Made by a program: the position numbers and the translations under genes. Of a stretch of 64,000 bases of DNA, positions 12,001 through 22,386 are shown piece by piece (position 1 is the stretch's first letter; the number at the start of each line of letters is the position of its first letter). The stretch is taken from contig JAPTJF010000364.1 in assembly GCA_029339195.1 (NCBI GenBank), positions 1 through 64,000 on the forward strand, read 5' to 3'. The notes beneath the pieces are model-generated. The model ran no database searches. It saw nothing but the letters and a program-made list of their open reading frames with translations, and was not told the origin of the DNA. The DNA is from Micractinium sp. NFX-FRZ (lineage: Eukaryota > Chlorophyta > Trebouxiophyceae > Chlorellales > Chlorellaceae).

Positions 12001-15000
12001 AAGGCCAGGGTTGCCGGTTCAGCAACCTGCCCCTGGGCCAGCCAGCCCGGGGCTTGGGCAGCGATGCGCGCAGCAGCTGTGCGGCTGCCCAGCCTGCCGC
12101 CGCGGCACACCGACGGTACTGCAGCCACATGCCAGCCATCTCGGCCAAGGGCAGTACAGTTAGGGCAGTACAGATATACATTGCCAGCTCACCGCCTCCT
12201 CAACGGTGTCATAGGAAGCTGAGGGGACTCGGTAGGACACGGCTGCGGACACGTCATAAATCATGATCTGGTAGGGCCCGCTGCAGCCAGGAAATGAACG
12301 CATTGTTTGTGTTCATGAAACAATGCATCATTTGGGCAATGACTTGGTGGGTCAATCCACCTCTGGTATTGGCACTCTGAAAGACGCGCATGCATTTAGC
12401 GTGTGTGCCCAGGCAGAGGCGCCCTTTGCGTAGCGGCACGGCCGGTTGTGGCGCACAGCTGGAGCTAGATGGCATGGGACGCACCGCGGCAGGCGGCAAT
12501 GGCAATATCATATGAGCACACGAGCGGGCAACAGCTGCAACATCCCAGTGGGCAGACACACCTGTAGTCCGGCGTCCAGTGCCCGTCACCCTCGATTCGC
12601 ACCTGCAGCGCCGGGGAGGGGCAGCAGGCACGTGGGCAGAGGTCACTGCTGGCGGGAGGCAGGCAGGTAGCAGGCAGCAGGCATTCATGCAGGCATTCAG
12701 GCAGGCAGGCAGGCGTTTCGGAGCTGAGCAGTGGGCAGCAGCAGGTAGGAGCTGGCTGGGCAGTGTGTGGATGGTGCAGCAAGGACGGCTACGGCAGCAC
12801 AGCACAGCGCAGCACAGCACAGCACGGCACAGCACAGCACAGTGCAGACCGGCACAGCACAGCGCAGCACAGCACAGCAGGATTGAGCAAGAGAACGCAC
12901 CCCCAGCCAGCCCGGCACAAAGGCGCTGCGGTATGGGGGGCCCTCGGCTGGCAGCTGGCTGTCTGACAGGTGGCGCTTGTCCAACCGGCGACCCTGCATG
13001 CAAGGAAGGGCGCGCAAGGGGCAGGCCCTGGCGGTCAGCTCAGGAGAAGCCGGCTTGCCAGCGGCAATCTGTTCCCTGGAAGCGGCAGGCAGGTTTGTGG
13101 ACAGGCGTGCCAGCTAGACCAGGCGAGGCTGAGCTGTGATAAGAGCCAGCTCAGCCTGCCAGCCTGGCGGCCAGCCTGCCAGGGCTCCGCCAGCCTGCCA
13201 GGCTCCGCCAGCCTGCCAGCCCTGGAAGCCATTTTGACATACTAGCACGACCCCCTGCCAACTGCGCTTGCACGGCGCGCCCTCTTACCAGCAGGGTGCC
13301 CCGCTTTGAGTCGGCGATCCAAGGCCCCACTGGGCGCAGCATGCCCGCCTCCCCTGCAGGCCCAGAGGAGGTGGACCAGCGGGAGAGGGTGTGAGCGGCA
13401 GATGTGGCAGGGGGGCAGGGTGAGCCAGTATTGGTTGGGTGCAGCGGAAGGAGCACTGCTTAAGCATGAGCGACAGGAGGAAGTCAAAGAGGGGGTGGGC
13501 GGGTGGCACGGGTAAAAGCCCAAGCAGCAGCGTACGTGACCGCAGCGGGTCACCAGGCCTACAACCACCCTTCCTTCCGCAGAGCCGGGGCGGCAGGCGG
13601 CGGGCACGTGCGGCCGGTGCAGAGCCAGAGGCAGCAGGCAGGCGGAGGGGCGGCAGGCCGGAAAGGACCAGCAGCCATGTCAGCGGCAGCAGCGGGGGCA
13701 GCAGCAGCGGTGGTGCTCACTGTCGTATGCCGTGACGCCGCGCTCGTGCCCTGCGCCGCCAGCTGCATAGAACCCTCCCGCCTCCTGCGCCTCCGCCTGT
13801 GCAGCCGGAGACACCCCCATCTGCAGCAGTGCCGCAGAGCCGCCCCCTCTGCCTGCACCGCTCGACCGCCGCCCGCTCCCCGTCAGCTTGGCCTGCCGCT
13901 GCTGCTGCTGCCCCCGCGCCTGCTCCCGCAGTTCAACGTGAGTGGGCGCCTGGAGAGGGGAGGGCGGAGAGTGCCTTGCTGGCGTGTAATGGCGGCTAGC
14001 AGGGGTGACAGGACAGCTTGAGCATGCATGATTACACAAGCAGCAGACAGCAGCCTGCCCCAGGCTGGGTGCCTCCCCGACTCCCTGGCCTCTTTGCCCC
14101 CTTGCACGGCAGTACTCTCAGCCTGTTCCCAGCCTCCCAGCTCCCGCCAATCAGGCCCTCACCTGCCCGCCGCGCATTCCCTGCCCCTCCTCCTGCTGCT
14201 GCCCATGCTGCTCCTCCCCTATCGCCGCCGCTGCCGCCGCCTGCTTGGGCGGCCGCCCCCGCTTCTTCTTAGGCGCTGCCCCTGCTGCGCCTGCTGCGCC
14301 TGCTGCGCCTGCTGCTCCTGCTGCTGGGGGCTCCCACAGATCTCCCACAATCTGGTGGATGTGGTAGTCCTCTGCATCGCCGTCCTCATACCTGCAGGGC
14401 GGCGGGACAACAAGAGCATGCACGGTTGGTGTCAGCAGGGGATGTGCAGGCCGACACACTGTCCGGCACACCACTTGAGAGAAGGAACACCGCAAGGCAG
14501 CCAGGCAGCCGGCGTGTGCCCGCTCGCTCACTTGACGTGGTAGACCCCATCCTCCGGGAACACCTTGCTGACTGTGCCCAGGAAGAACTTTCCAGAGAAC
14601 TTCTGCAGCAGCGGATGGGAAGGCATTGCCGCCACAGGCAAGGCGGCAGTCAGGTCCCGCCACAAACACCCCTGGCGCACGTGCGACCACATGCTGCACA
14701 GGGCGAGGCTGCCCCGCACAGCGCAACGGCCAGAGCCAGAAACAGGGGGCGACAACTACCAAACCCCACGTGCACACGGGAGGCAGCAGGGCGACGCAGC
14801 AGGGCAGCAGCCCAGCCAGCGAGGGAAGAGGTGCCACCCCACAGGGGGCCCCTCCTTACCGCCCCTCTGCTCACTCACCCGCCTGACCGTCCAGCCCTCC
14901 AGTGCATGGGGCAGCACCGCCAGCACCTCCGAAACCAGGGCCTCTGCTGGCATCGGCGCAGACAGCGGCGGCTGAGGCCGCGCATCGCCCCCCTTGGCAG

Positions 15001-15895
15001 GTGGCGACGCCGGGGAGGGCAGCGGCAGCGGCTGCAACCGCACACGCCCCGGATGCCCGGGCAGCGCCTCGGCCACATGCGCTGCATTGAACCGGGGGCG
15101 CCCCGTGTGGCTCAAGCGCTGCAGCGGGGGCAGGCGAAGCGGGCATCAAGGCATGGGGCGGCACGTTGTTAGGCTGTTTTCAGGCTGGCTGGCAGGCGGG
15201 ATGGGATGTCCGGAAGAGCAGGCGGTTGGGCCCAGCCAGAGAGGCGCGCGACAACAAGGTGCCGGCGAGGCTGCACAGGCGTTTGATCCAGCAGAACACT
15301 GCAGGCACACGCGCAGCAGCTGTGCCAGCGGCTCACCAGAATCACGTCCCTCCCCACAAGCTCTTCTGCTGTTGCCGCCACTGCCGCTGCTGCTGGTACT
15401 GCTGGTACTGCTGGTACTCCGCCCTGCTGCTGCCGCCGCCCGGTGCCGCCAGTGCCTGCCGGAGCCTCTGGCGAAACCTCAACAGACACCGCTGCTACCG
15501 TCGCTGCAGCCAGTGCGCCGTTTGCGGCAGCGGCGCCGGTGCGGCCCCGCTTTGGCTGCCGTTGTGCAGCGAGATCCTCCCCCTCGCCGCCGCTGCTGCC
15601 ACTGCCGGCAGAGCAGCGTGCCACCACGGCAGCTGCCGTCTCTGCAGCCACTGCAGCCGCCTCCTTGTCCTCGCTGTCCTCTGCCCCGCCAGGCGGCTGC
15701 TGCGCCTGCTGCCCGTCTTCCGAGCCCCCAGGGCTGTGCCGGATGTAGGGAAGCTCATGGGGTGCCAGAATGGGACCCGCTACTGCATCCTCCTCACCGG
15801 ACACATCAGTCTGAGGCTGCTCCTGCTGCTGCGCTCTTCGCTGCTTGCCCCGCTTCTTGGCGGGCTGGCCCTCCCCCTCCTCTCGGTGCCGCTTG

Positions 15896-15940
<45 letters not shown>

Positions 15941-16843
15941 TGTTTTGCCGGCTGCTGCTTCTGCTTTGGTCGCGAGCTGGCGGCGGCGGGGCACCCACCC
16001 TTGGCCTGCTTGCTCCCAGGCTGCTTGGCGCCCCCATTGCCGCCGCTGTGCCCAATCTTCCTGACCACGAGCACGCTGCCGGCCAGGCACTCTACCTCCA
16101 CCTCGTCTCCCTCCCGCAAACCGCTCTTTTTGACAAACGTGCGCCACCCAGCAGTGACATCCAGCCGGCCTGCAGGGGCAAAAAATGAGGCGCCGGGCTC
16201 CACCTTCATTCATGTGTCCAACATCGTCAGGAGCAAGGGCGGAAGAAGGGCGCAAGAGGAGAGTGCCGCAGCCTGCAGAGCAGCGGCACGCCCTGCTTGG
16301 CAGCACCCACACTGCCCCTGGACCGATTGTTCCCACTCACTGTGTCCGGTTGCCTCGTTCAGAGTCTTTCTGATCACCTTTCCAGGCACCTCCACATCGC
16401 CCGCAGCGCTGCGCAGCGTGCAGGTGTTGCCGGGCTGGCCGACAGCCGGGAAGCACTCGCCAAACACAGGGAAAGGCAGGGTCAGGGCGGCACCATTGAT
16501 GTAGGATGGGGTCAGAACCTGCAGAATGGAGGTGCGGGCAAGCAGTCAATTAGACACTGTGCTGGGTAAGGCCTCCTGCGTGCGCAGCCACCGGCAGCAG
16601 AGGCGGCAGCAGAGGCGGCAGTGGGCTGGCCAGTGGGCGGGCTGCTCACTGCCCCTGCGCCGCGGGCGCACATCCGCCCCATGTCGCTGCTCAGCACCTC
16701 CTTGCAATGCAAAGGCGCTTGCAATCGGCGCAATGGGCCCTTGTGCAGGCTTCAAAATAGCGCAAGGCGGCATTGGAGCCAATGGGCCTGCAGTGTGCCA
16801 TTCGTCGCACCTTCTTAAAGGAAGGGCGCCCCTCGTGCGCCAT
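3067..16843 (-). CDS. B3-Tudor-AT-hook-AP2-flavin amine oxidase protein
   Basis: About 35 exons keep phase from ATG (16843) to TGA (3067), about 1524 residues. In order: B3 DNA-binding domain (~8-113), low-complexity region with poly-Q, PTM/DIR17-like Tudor (~423-475), AT-hook KKKRGRPPK (~495), divergent AP2 (~640-725), a Cys/His segment CDQC...HCVVC (~823-848), then an amine oxidase: IGGGVAGL nucleotide-binding loop and EARDRLGGR (~1015-1055), VVCTLPLG, FWPEAPHF, WFAGEHT (~1443), TVHGAFVSG and a Gln-rich coiled-coil tail. Such enzymes demethylate histones (LSD1) or oxidise polyamines; the chromatin domains favour the first. No SWIRM domain was seen. The flavin-site lysine is Arg (ENRVAMLF). 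Exons in the catalytic part include 3067-3245, 3652-3724, 3993-4057, 4292-4370, 4637-4693, 5000-5068, 5398-5511, 5837-5907, 6196-6286, 6609-6749, 7042-7182, 7449-7518, 7907-7987, 8294-8408, 8669-8751, 8949-9051, 9361-9666. The only weak link is at 9.9-10.3 kb, so two adjacent genes remain possible. Confidence 0.75.
3797..3821 (-). pseudogene. Copy of the FAD-site exon start
   Basis: Twenty identical bases (3797-3816 versus 3696-3715) re-encode the WFAGEHT motif inside the intron just upstream of the real exon (3652-3724). The downstream TVHGAFVSG part is missing, so this copy cannot replace the exon. Confidence 0.65.
5743..5776 (-). pseudogene. Second copy of exon 5837-5907 3' end
   Basis: GRVAILFEE followed by a gtgagc donor repeats NRVAMLFDE of the real exon 88 bases away, splice site included. 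Phase would permit its use as an alternative exon if an acceptor at about 5785 were used; otherwise it is a relic. Confidence 0.6.
9913..10286 (-). other. Uncertain exon link between AP2 and oxidase halves
   Basis: Exon 10286-10435 (HESAILPGYRG...CAQNNK) ends in phase 0, while the next clear coding stretch (DLIKAPRLPVHL, to 9913) needs an upstream exon of 3n+1. A 19-base exon at about 10176-10194 with a strong gtaagt donor, plus an acceptor at 10071, restores phase. Without splicing a stop is met at 10223. An alternative start (MLSPRPGFFG) lies near 10090. No TGTAA is visible on this strand here, which argues against a gene end. Confidence 0.4.
10671..10728 (-). pseudogene. Degraded copy of exon 10908-10998
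   Basis: The minus-strand translation GAPAALAAKLQRLVQQ nearly repeats GAPAALAAKLKWLLQQ of the neighbouring exon, with a matching Cys-His in front. Its donor position has GC (CAGGCGGG), and including it would break phase, so it is probably a dead tandem copy inside the intron. Confidence 0.65.
11469..12993 (-). other. AP2/ERF domain coding part
   Basis: Exons 12901-12993, 12562-12602, 12193-12280, 11869-11917 and 11469-11518. The translation ends with the AP2 hallmark TVEEAARLYDKVALCYYGD, AADTNFP (compare EEAARAYD...FG...NFP in ERF proteins). It is preceded by a GVRIEGDGHW strand and a longer-than-usual middle loop. The domain needs the GC-AG intron at 11868 to read correctly. Confidence 0.7.
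12797..12876. repeat. AGCAC pentanucleotide microsatellite
   Basis: A run of (AGCAC)n with few interruptions in an intron of the fusion gene. The same unit occurs at 9668-9703, where its minus-strand form (GTGCT)n supplies the AG acceptor itself, and as (TGCTG)n at 23875-23912 in another gene. Confidence 0.8.
13145..13235. repeat. Short tandem repeat (AGCCTGCCAG/CTCCGCC)
   Basis: About 17-base units built from CTCCGCCAGCCTGCCAG repeat three to four times in an intron of the fusion gene. No coding role is seen. Confidence 0.7.
14163..16843 (-). other. B3 + Tudor + AT-hook coding part
   Basis: Exons 16811-16843, 16341-16518, 15337-16169, 14879-15118, 14532-14602 and 14163-14391. The B3 domain shows the family order: RPSFKKVLTPSYI, VFGECFP, CTLRSA, VPGKVIRKT, then GWRTFVKKSGLREGDEVEVE. 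The Tudor part reads KFSGKFFLGTVSKVF and YHVKYEDGDAEDY, with its intron at the same place as the turn between strands. A run of 15 CAG codons (15.90-15.94 kb) encodes poly-Gln. Confidence 0.8.
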
Positions 16844-17764
16844 GGGCGCCAGCTACGGCCTGCAGGCGACTGCCGCAGCCTGCAAGGGTTCGAAGGACGC
16901 CAACCCCGTCGCCGCGGGCTTCCGACGCCCCCAATTAACGTGCACTGGATGTGACGGAGGCACTAGAATGTGATCGAGCAATTGGGCGGATCACATGATC
17001 ACAGGCCTGAGGGAGGGCCAGGCCACGTCGCACAATACCAGACTGCGAGGCCTGCAGCACTGCTGTGAGAGCAACGGGCAAGCGCAGAAATGCGCATGTC
17101 GTTCCCTCAGGTGTACGCATGCCACTGGGTGAGGCGCCCCAGGCTGGCGGTGCAAGGAGGGGGTGTAGCATTTCATGGCCCGCCCGTGCCAAGGCCCCAC
17201 ATGTGCCGCTGCGGTCAATGGCCAAGGATGCCGTGCACTCACGATGAATCCGTAATAATGAGTTACCTTCATTGTCACTAAAAATTGCACCTTTCCAGAA
17301 TCCCAAACTTAACGACGGAAGTGCCGGGCGCCGGGCGGGTGCCAGGTGGCCCACCGCCGTTAAGCTCTGCCACTTCAAGTGCTACCACTGCTAGCTCCTG
17401 ACGGTTCGAGAAACGTGCAGTTACAACTGACACAAATGGGCGCGCCTCTTGAGACCAGCGGTTTCCCCACTATTTAAGGTACCCAGAATGCACCAGAAGG
17501 GCGGAGTCACCTCGTCAGGTTTCGCCCACCCAAACAGAGTCCAGCCCCCACCATCCTGCAACAACAATACTGGCAAGCATAAGCAAGGGGGGTGCACGCA
17601 CAAACAGGGTGGGGTGTCGGCGACACCACTTCTGAAAGTTGCCTTTCCATGCGATTTGGCCGACGAGCGCTTCCCGCCCCGTCCCACCTGGCGCACCTGC
17701 CGCCGGTGCTCTAATCTTCCTCTTCTGCCTCCCGTCCTGCTTTTTCGTAGCCCTAAGGTTCATC
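16844..17764. promoter_or_regulatory. Divergent promoter region
   Basis: No coding exon is supported here. The 0.9-kb stretch separates the start of the B3 fusion gene (minus) from the first tandem paralogue (plus) and must hold both promoters and 5' UTRs. I could not pick a TATA box with confidence. Confidence 0.4.
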
Positions 17765-20387
17765 ATGGACGATATCTCTCCCTTTGCAGCCTTCCAGGCC
17801 TCTGGCTCGGGCTCGCCGCCCTCCGCCTTCGGAACCGCGCGGGTGGTGGGCTTCGAGCGCTCCTCCTCCGCCGCTCTGGATGCCCGGAAGTCGACCTGCT
17901 CCATTGCGGAGCGGCAGGGCTCGCTGGGCGGCTTGAACGCCCTCTTCCGCCAGCACAGCCAGCCGTCGCCGCCCCGGCTGTCGATCCAGACCACACGCAG
18001 CCTGCGATCGACCACAGTCGGCCGTTCCAAGCGCGTGACCCGCATCCAAGAGGACGCCATTGCAGAGTCGGCGGGCGGCAGCACCGACGACGTGCTGGGC
18101 ACCACCGCGCCCGCCAACCATGCTCTGCTTCCCACCATGGCACGCGCCTGCAGTGGCAACATCGACATGCCTTCCAGGTGGGTGGGTGTGCAGATCAGGG
18201 TTCTGGCTGTCCGCGGATGAGCGGTTGCGCCGCCTTTGGCTGCGGGGGTGCAAGGCGGCCAGCACCCACAAGCGGGAGTTTCGCGGGGCGGGCGGGCGCA
18301 TGGAGGCGCACATCGGGGGTCGTCCTCACTGTGGCTGCTTCCCCACCTGAACTTCCCACGCAGGCCCGCCCTGCACGATGCCCGCACTCCCGCACCTCTC
18401 ACAATGTGCACTTGCCCGCCTGCCGCCCCTGATGCTCTCATGTTTGACCCACCCCCACCTGAACTCTCGCCACCCCGGGCCGCCCACCCACCCGACTGCT
18501 CGACGACTGCAGGCTGTCCAAGGCATACACCGCACCTGAGGCCCTGCCCGACTCCCTAGTCATGGCAGCAATCACCGCGGGCTATGCCAACAGCCACACC
18601 CGCTCACCCACTGCTGCCGCTGCGGCAGCAGCCAACGAGGCGTCGCCGGCTCACGTCACGCTGGTGCCCACCCGCAGCGGCAGCAACGACTCGTCTCACG
18701 GCAGCAACAGCAACACCAACGGCACCGCCCACACAGCCTGCAGTGGCCGGCCACCCATGCCGGTCACCCCCGCGTTTGCGCCAGCGCGCAGCGGCAGCGG
18801 CGGGCAGCGCCACGGCTCTGGCTCCTCTTATAGGGAGCTGTTCGATTCGCAGGTGGGATGCTGGGAGGGAGGGAGGGAGGGAGGGAGGGAGGGAGGGAGC
18901 CACATCTTGGGGGCTCTTCCCTTTCCTACAAAGAGCTGTTTGATGTGCCTTTTGTTGGACCGGGGTGGTCCAAGGTTGGTTGAGGCTGGCAGGGTGTGCA
19001 GGGGTAAGAAGGAAGGGGGAGGGGGTGGACATCAGTTTCACCATCAGGTTGCATGGCGTGTGTTCGTGTGGCAGCTGGGACGACTCCGCCTGCCAGAGTC
19101 TGCGGCAGCAGGGCCCCTGCTGCCAGGGTCCCCGGGGGTCCTGGCTGCTGCTGCAAGCGGGCGCATCCCTTAACACTGCCCGCCTGTCATCTGTGCCCAC
19201 CCGCCACCTCCTCGTCAAGCCTGCTCTGCCTCCCTCCCTGACCCATCCCCCCTATGTTTGCATTGTTTGGCAGACTGAGACAGCCATGGCCCAGGCGCAG
19301 GTCAACGGGCTGCAGGAGGCTCTGCGCCGGGTGAGCCACTCCACGCCTGCCCTGCCCTGCTGCCTGTTTTTGTGCCTGGCGTGCTGTCGTAGCGTGCCGG
19401 GGACAACCCTCCTACGGGGTGCCCTGCCCAGCTGCCTGTGTGCACCCTCAAAGCTGCACCTGGCTACCAGTGCGCCTGCCAGTGCGGCCCGCCTGCCTGC
19501 CCGACCGCCCTCTCAACCTCAACTGTGGACGTGTCCACCCGCCTGCTGTCCTGTATGGGTCCTTGCCTGCAACAGCTACTTGCATGCCTGGCAAAGGTCT
19601 GCATCCTGCCACCAACAGGCCCGTCCCAGCACACTGTTCACCCGCCACGCTGCTGTGCCCACACTGCCCCAACCCCTGCGTCCTCCCCTCCTCGATTGCC
19701 CTGCGTGCTGCATCGTGCGGCAGGCCGCCCGCCTCCCCTGAAATGCCTGCTGATGCCGGGTGCCTCCTCATCTCCTCACCTGCCCACCTGCCCGCCTGCC
19801 CTGTGTAGAAAAATGAGGAGCTGGAGCGGCTGCAGCAGCAGCTGCTGATGGTCACCACGGAGCGGGACGACCTGAAGAAGGCGGCAGCTGCGGCGCCAGC
19901 TCAGCCGCATGCCAGCGCCGCGGGCAGCGCTTTTGCAGGCGGCGGCGGGCTGGCCCACAGCAGCTGGGGCCACGGCGCAACTGCCGCGCCCAGCGCGGCG
20001 CCCGCCACGGGCATGTCACGCCTGACCATCGGCAGGAGCAAGTCGGTGCGGCAGCCGAAGCTGGCCGACGGCGCCGGCACTGGCGACGGCAGCGCAGCTG
20101 CGGCAGGTGGCGGCGGCCTCAGGCTGCAGCCGCCGCTCCCGCAGGCTGTGCTAGTGCCGCAGCAGCAGCGCCAGGCGGCGCCCACCCGGGTGCAGCCCCA
20201 GCAGGCGCCAGTGCAGCTGCCGCGTCAGCTGGTCCCAGTGCAGCGGGAGCCGGTTGCGGTTCAGCCGCAGCCCTGGCAGCCGCAGCCTCCGCAGTGCACG
20301 AAGGCTCTGGCACCAGCGGCAACTGTCATGCCACCTACTATGGTGTCCGCGTTTGCCTGCCAGGCCATGGCCTTCTCTTTTGACTGA
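17765..20387 (+). CDS. Low-complexity coiled-coil protein, paralogue A
   Basis: Four exons (17765-18177, 18513-18852, 19274-19330, 19809-20387) keep phase and give about 462 residues. I do not recognise a family. The N-terminus holds SPFAAF, RVVGFERSSS and RQGSLGGLNALFRQ; the middle is Ser/Asn/Ala-rich; a short coiled coil (TETAMAQAQVNGL, then KNEELERLQQQLL) spans the last intron; the tail is Ala/Gln/Pro-rich. No signal peptide or membrane segment. It shares at least five collinear motifs and one intron position with the gene 2 kb downstream, so the two are tandem duplicates. Several RxxS sites (RSSS, RKSTCS, RSKSV) suggest a phosphoprotein scaffold, which is inference only. Confidence 0.7.
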
Positions 20388-22386
20388 CGAGGCAGTCGTC
20401 AGGCCCTGGGGTGATTGGCCGCTGCCACTTGCCCCCGCGGCTCATTTGCAAGTACCCCGCTCCAACAAACGCCCCGCCCAACACGAGTGCCTGCCCGTGC
20501 TTTGAACGCCGGGACATCCAGGAACCGCTTGGCCCATCCTGCCCATCTTGCCTCTCCCTGCCCCCCACATAGAAATGCATTCCTGTGCCTCCTGAGCCAG
20601 TGAAACGAACTTCCCTTTCCCCCTTGCCCAAGCACTGCTCTGCCTTGCCCCCTTGTTTTCAAGCCCCCCCGCCAGGCCCCATGGCCCCCATTGCATCATG
20701 ACCCCAAGGCGCGTCAAATGTGCCGCCCAGCCTGCTCCTAGTCCCGCGGGTTCCGCACCCTGTCCCCCTTGTGAACGTCCCCCACCAATTTTGTTTGCTA
20801 GCTGCTGTGTTGCCCTGCACCCATCACTCTTCCCCCTGCTAGTGCAGCCTCGATACATAGTCTCCCCTGCCGCTGCCGCCTCCCAAATGTAGGCTCATGC
20901 TCTCCTTGGTAGGGCCTTCCAGCTGCAACCTCTCCGTCATTCATTTTACTTGAGCTTCTCTTGTCTGTCACCCTAGGCTCCCCTGGCGCTCTTCATCCCG
21001 GGCCAGGCGCCTGTTCAATCTGAGCCCATGCCCGCCCACGCCAGCCAATCGTCACTGTCAATTCTCCCCTTACCCTCCTTTCCGCTTGCCTTGCTGCCAC
21101 CACCCACGATATGTCTCTACTCCTTTCGCCCTCCACTGCACGGGAACGCCTTCTATTGAAGTGACGCCCTGCACCCCCTGCTGCGCTACAGCCCTTCAGC
21201 GCTGCAGCGCTGCGCATATGCATTCCCCATGATCATGTGTGTGCTCGTGTGTCATACTTCCATGCTTCCGCGTCTCGCTGATGTGTCTGTCCTCTGCTCC
21301 ACGCTCCTGCACCTGTTTCTGCTGATCTTCCCTATTGGGCACTGTAAGTAGTCGATAACAGTGTACTGGGAAAGCAAAGAGGTGGTTGCACTGCCGCGTC
21401 CGGCTGGGACGCATGCCTGCCATCAGTGTGCGGCTCCAGTGGGCGCCTCAGGGTGGTCTGTTCCATGCTGGCGTGTGGCGCCGGCTAAAGCCTGTTGTGC
21501 TGCCTCGCCCGGGAGGATCAGAGCGAAGCACTGCCGCGCCTGCCCACCCCCTGCAGTGCAATGGTACGCCAACCACCACCCTCGTGACCAGCGCACCAAC
21601 TTAACTGCCGAGCCCCATGTTTGAGAACCATCGTCTCTTGCCCAGTGCATGTACGAGGCAAGGCATCGGGGCGGAACACATGCTGCTGGGCAAAAAGTGA
21701 AGGTGTCAGGCTCGAGGCGGTGCAGCAGCCACTTTTGCGGTGCAGCCTGTGGTGCGGCCAGTGCCCTGGCGCCGCCATACGGTTCTAGCACCTGGCCTCT
21801 GGCCTCCCCGCGTTGCCCTCGGATCCTTGGGAGCCTTCGGATCAGCCTGCTGGCGGCATACGGCGGGTGGGATGCCGATCCATGATCCATGACAACCAGC
21901 CCAGCTTCCACCCAGCTGCCGCCAGTGCCCCATCTGAGGTGTGCACCTCCACCAGAGAGGGCATTCATCGCGTCCTACCGTCGCCTTCACATCCCCACGC
22001 TACCCAGCACTCTATCTGCACTCGAAGGGAGGCCTTGGGTGCGCCGCGACTGGGCCGCGGGCAGCTGCGCTCCTCTCGGGCTTGCAGCGCAGCCGGAGGG
22101 CTGCAAAGGGAATTTCATAGTGCTCAGATACCCTTCTGCGCTGCACAGGCTCGGGGGCGCCTTGTGTGTGTGGCGGAGAGGCACTCGAGCCGCCACCTCC
22201 TCTCCCCCTCCCACCCGCACTGCAGCATCGCACTGGGAGCTCCTGTTCATCGCTTCTATCAGCACGGAAGCCCAGACGGCGGAACACACCGCGCCTGCGG
22301 GACCTCTGCAGGCGTGGCCACCTGCAGCCGAGCACTCTGGCCCTCCCACGCCCTGTGCGGTGGCCCCTCAGCCGGCGGGAGCGGCG
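20388..22386 (+). other. 3' UTR of paralogue A and promoter of B
   Basis: No supported exon. A TGTAA at 21343-21347 probably ends paralogue A's transcript after a ~950-base 3' UTR. An open frame from 21889 runs into paralogue B but its upstream part has no shared motifs, so I treat it as 5' UTR. Confidence 0.45.
21343..21347 (+). terminator. TGTAA poly(A) signal, paralogue A
   Basis: First TGTAA after the stop at 20387 on this strand. Confidence 0.4.

Noticed and set aside
15900..15945. CTG/CAG run as a CRISPR-like or telomeric repeat
   Set aside because: Simple triplet repeat encoding poly-Gln inside a coding exon.
15166..16188. 340-residue plus-strand frame rich in Leu
   Set aside because: It is the mirror of the Gln/Ala-rich coding exon of the B3 protein on the other strand; CTG runs give false poly-Leu.
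21889..22386. Upstream extension of paralogue B
   Set aside because: Open frame but no motif shared with paralogue A and typical GC-rich 5' UTR composition; the later ATG fits better.
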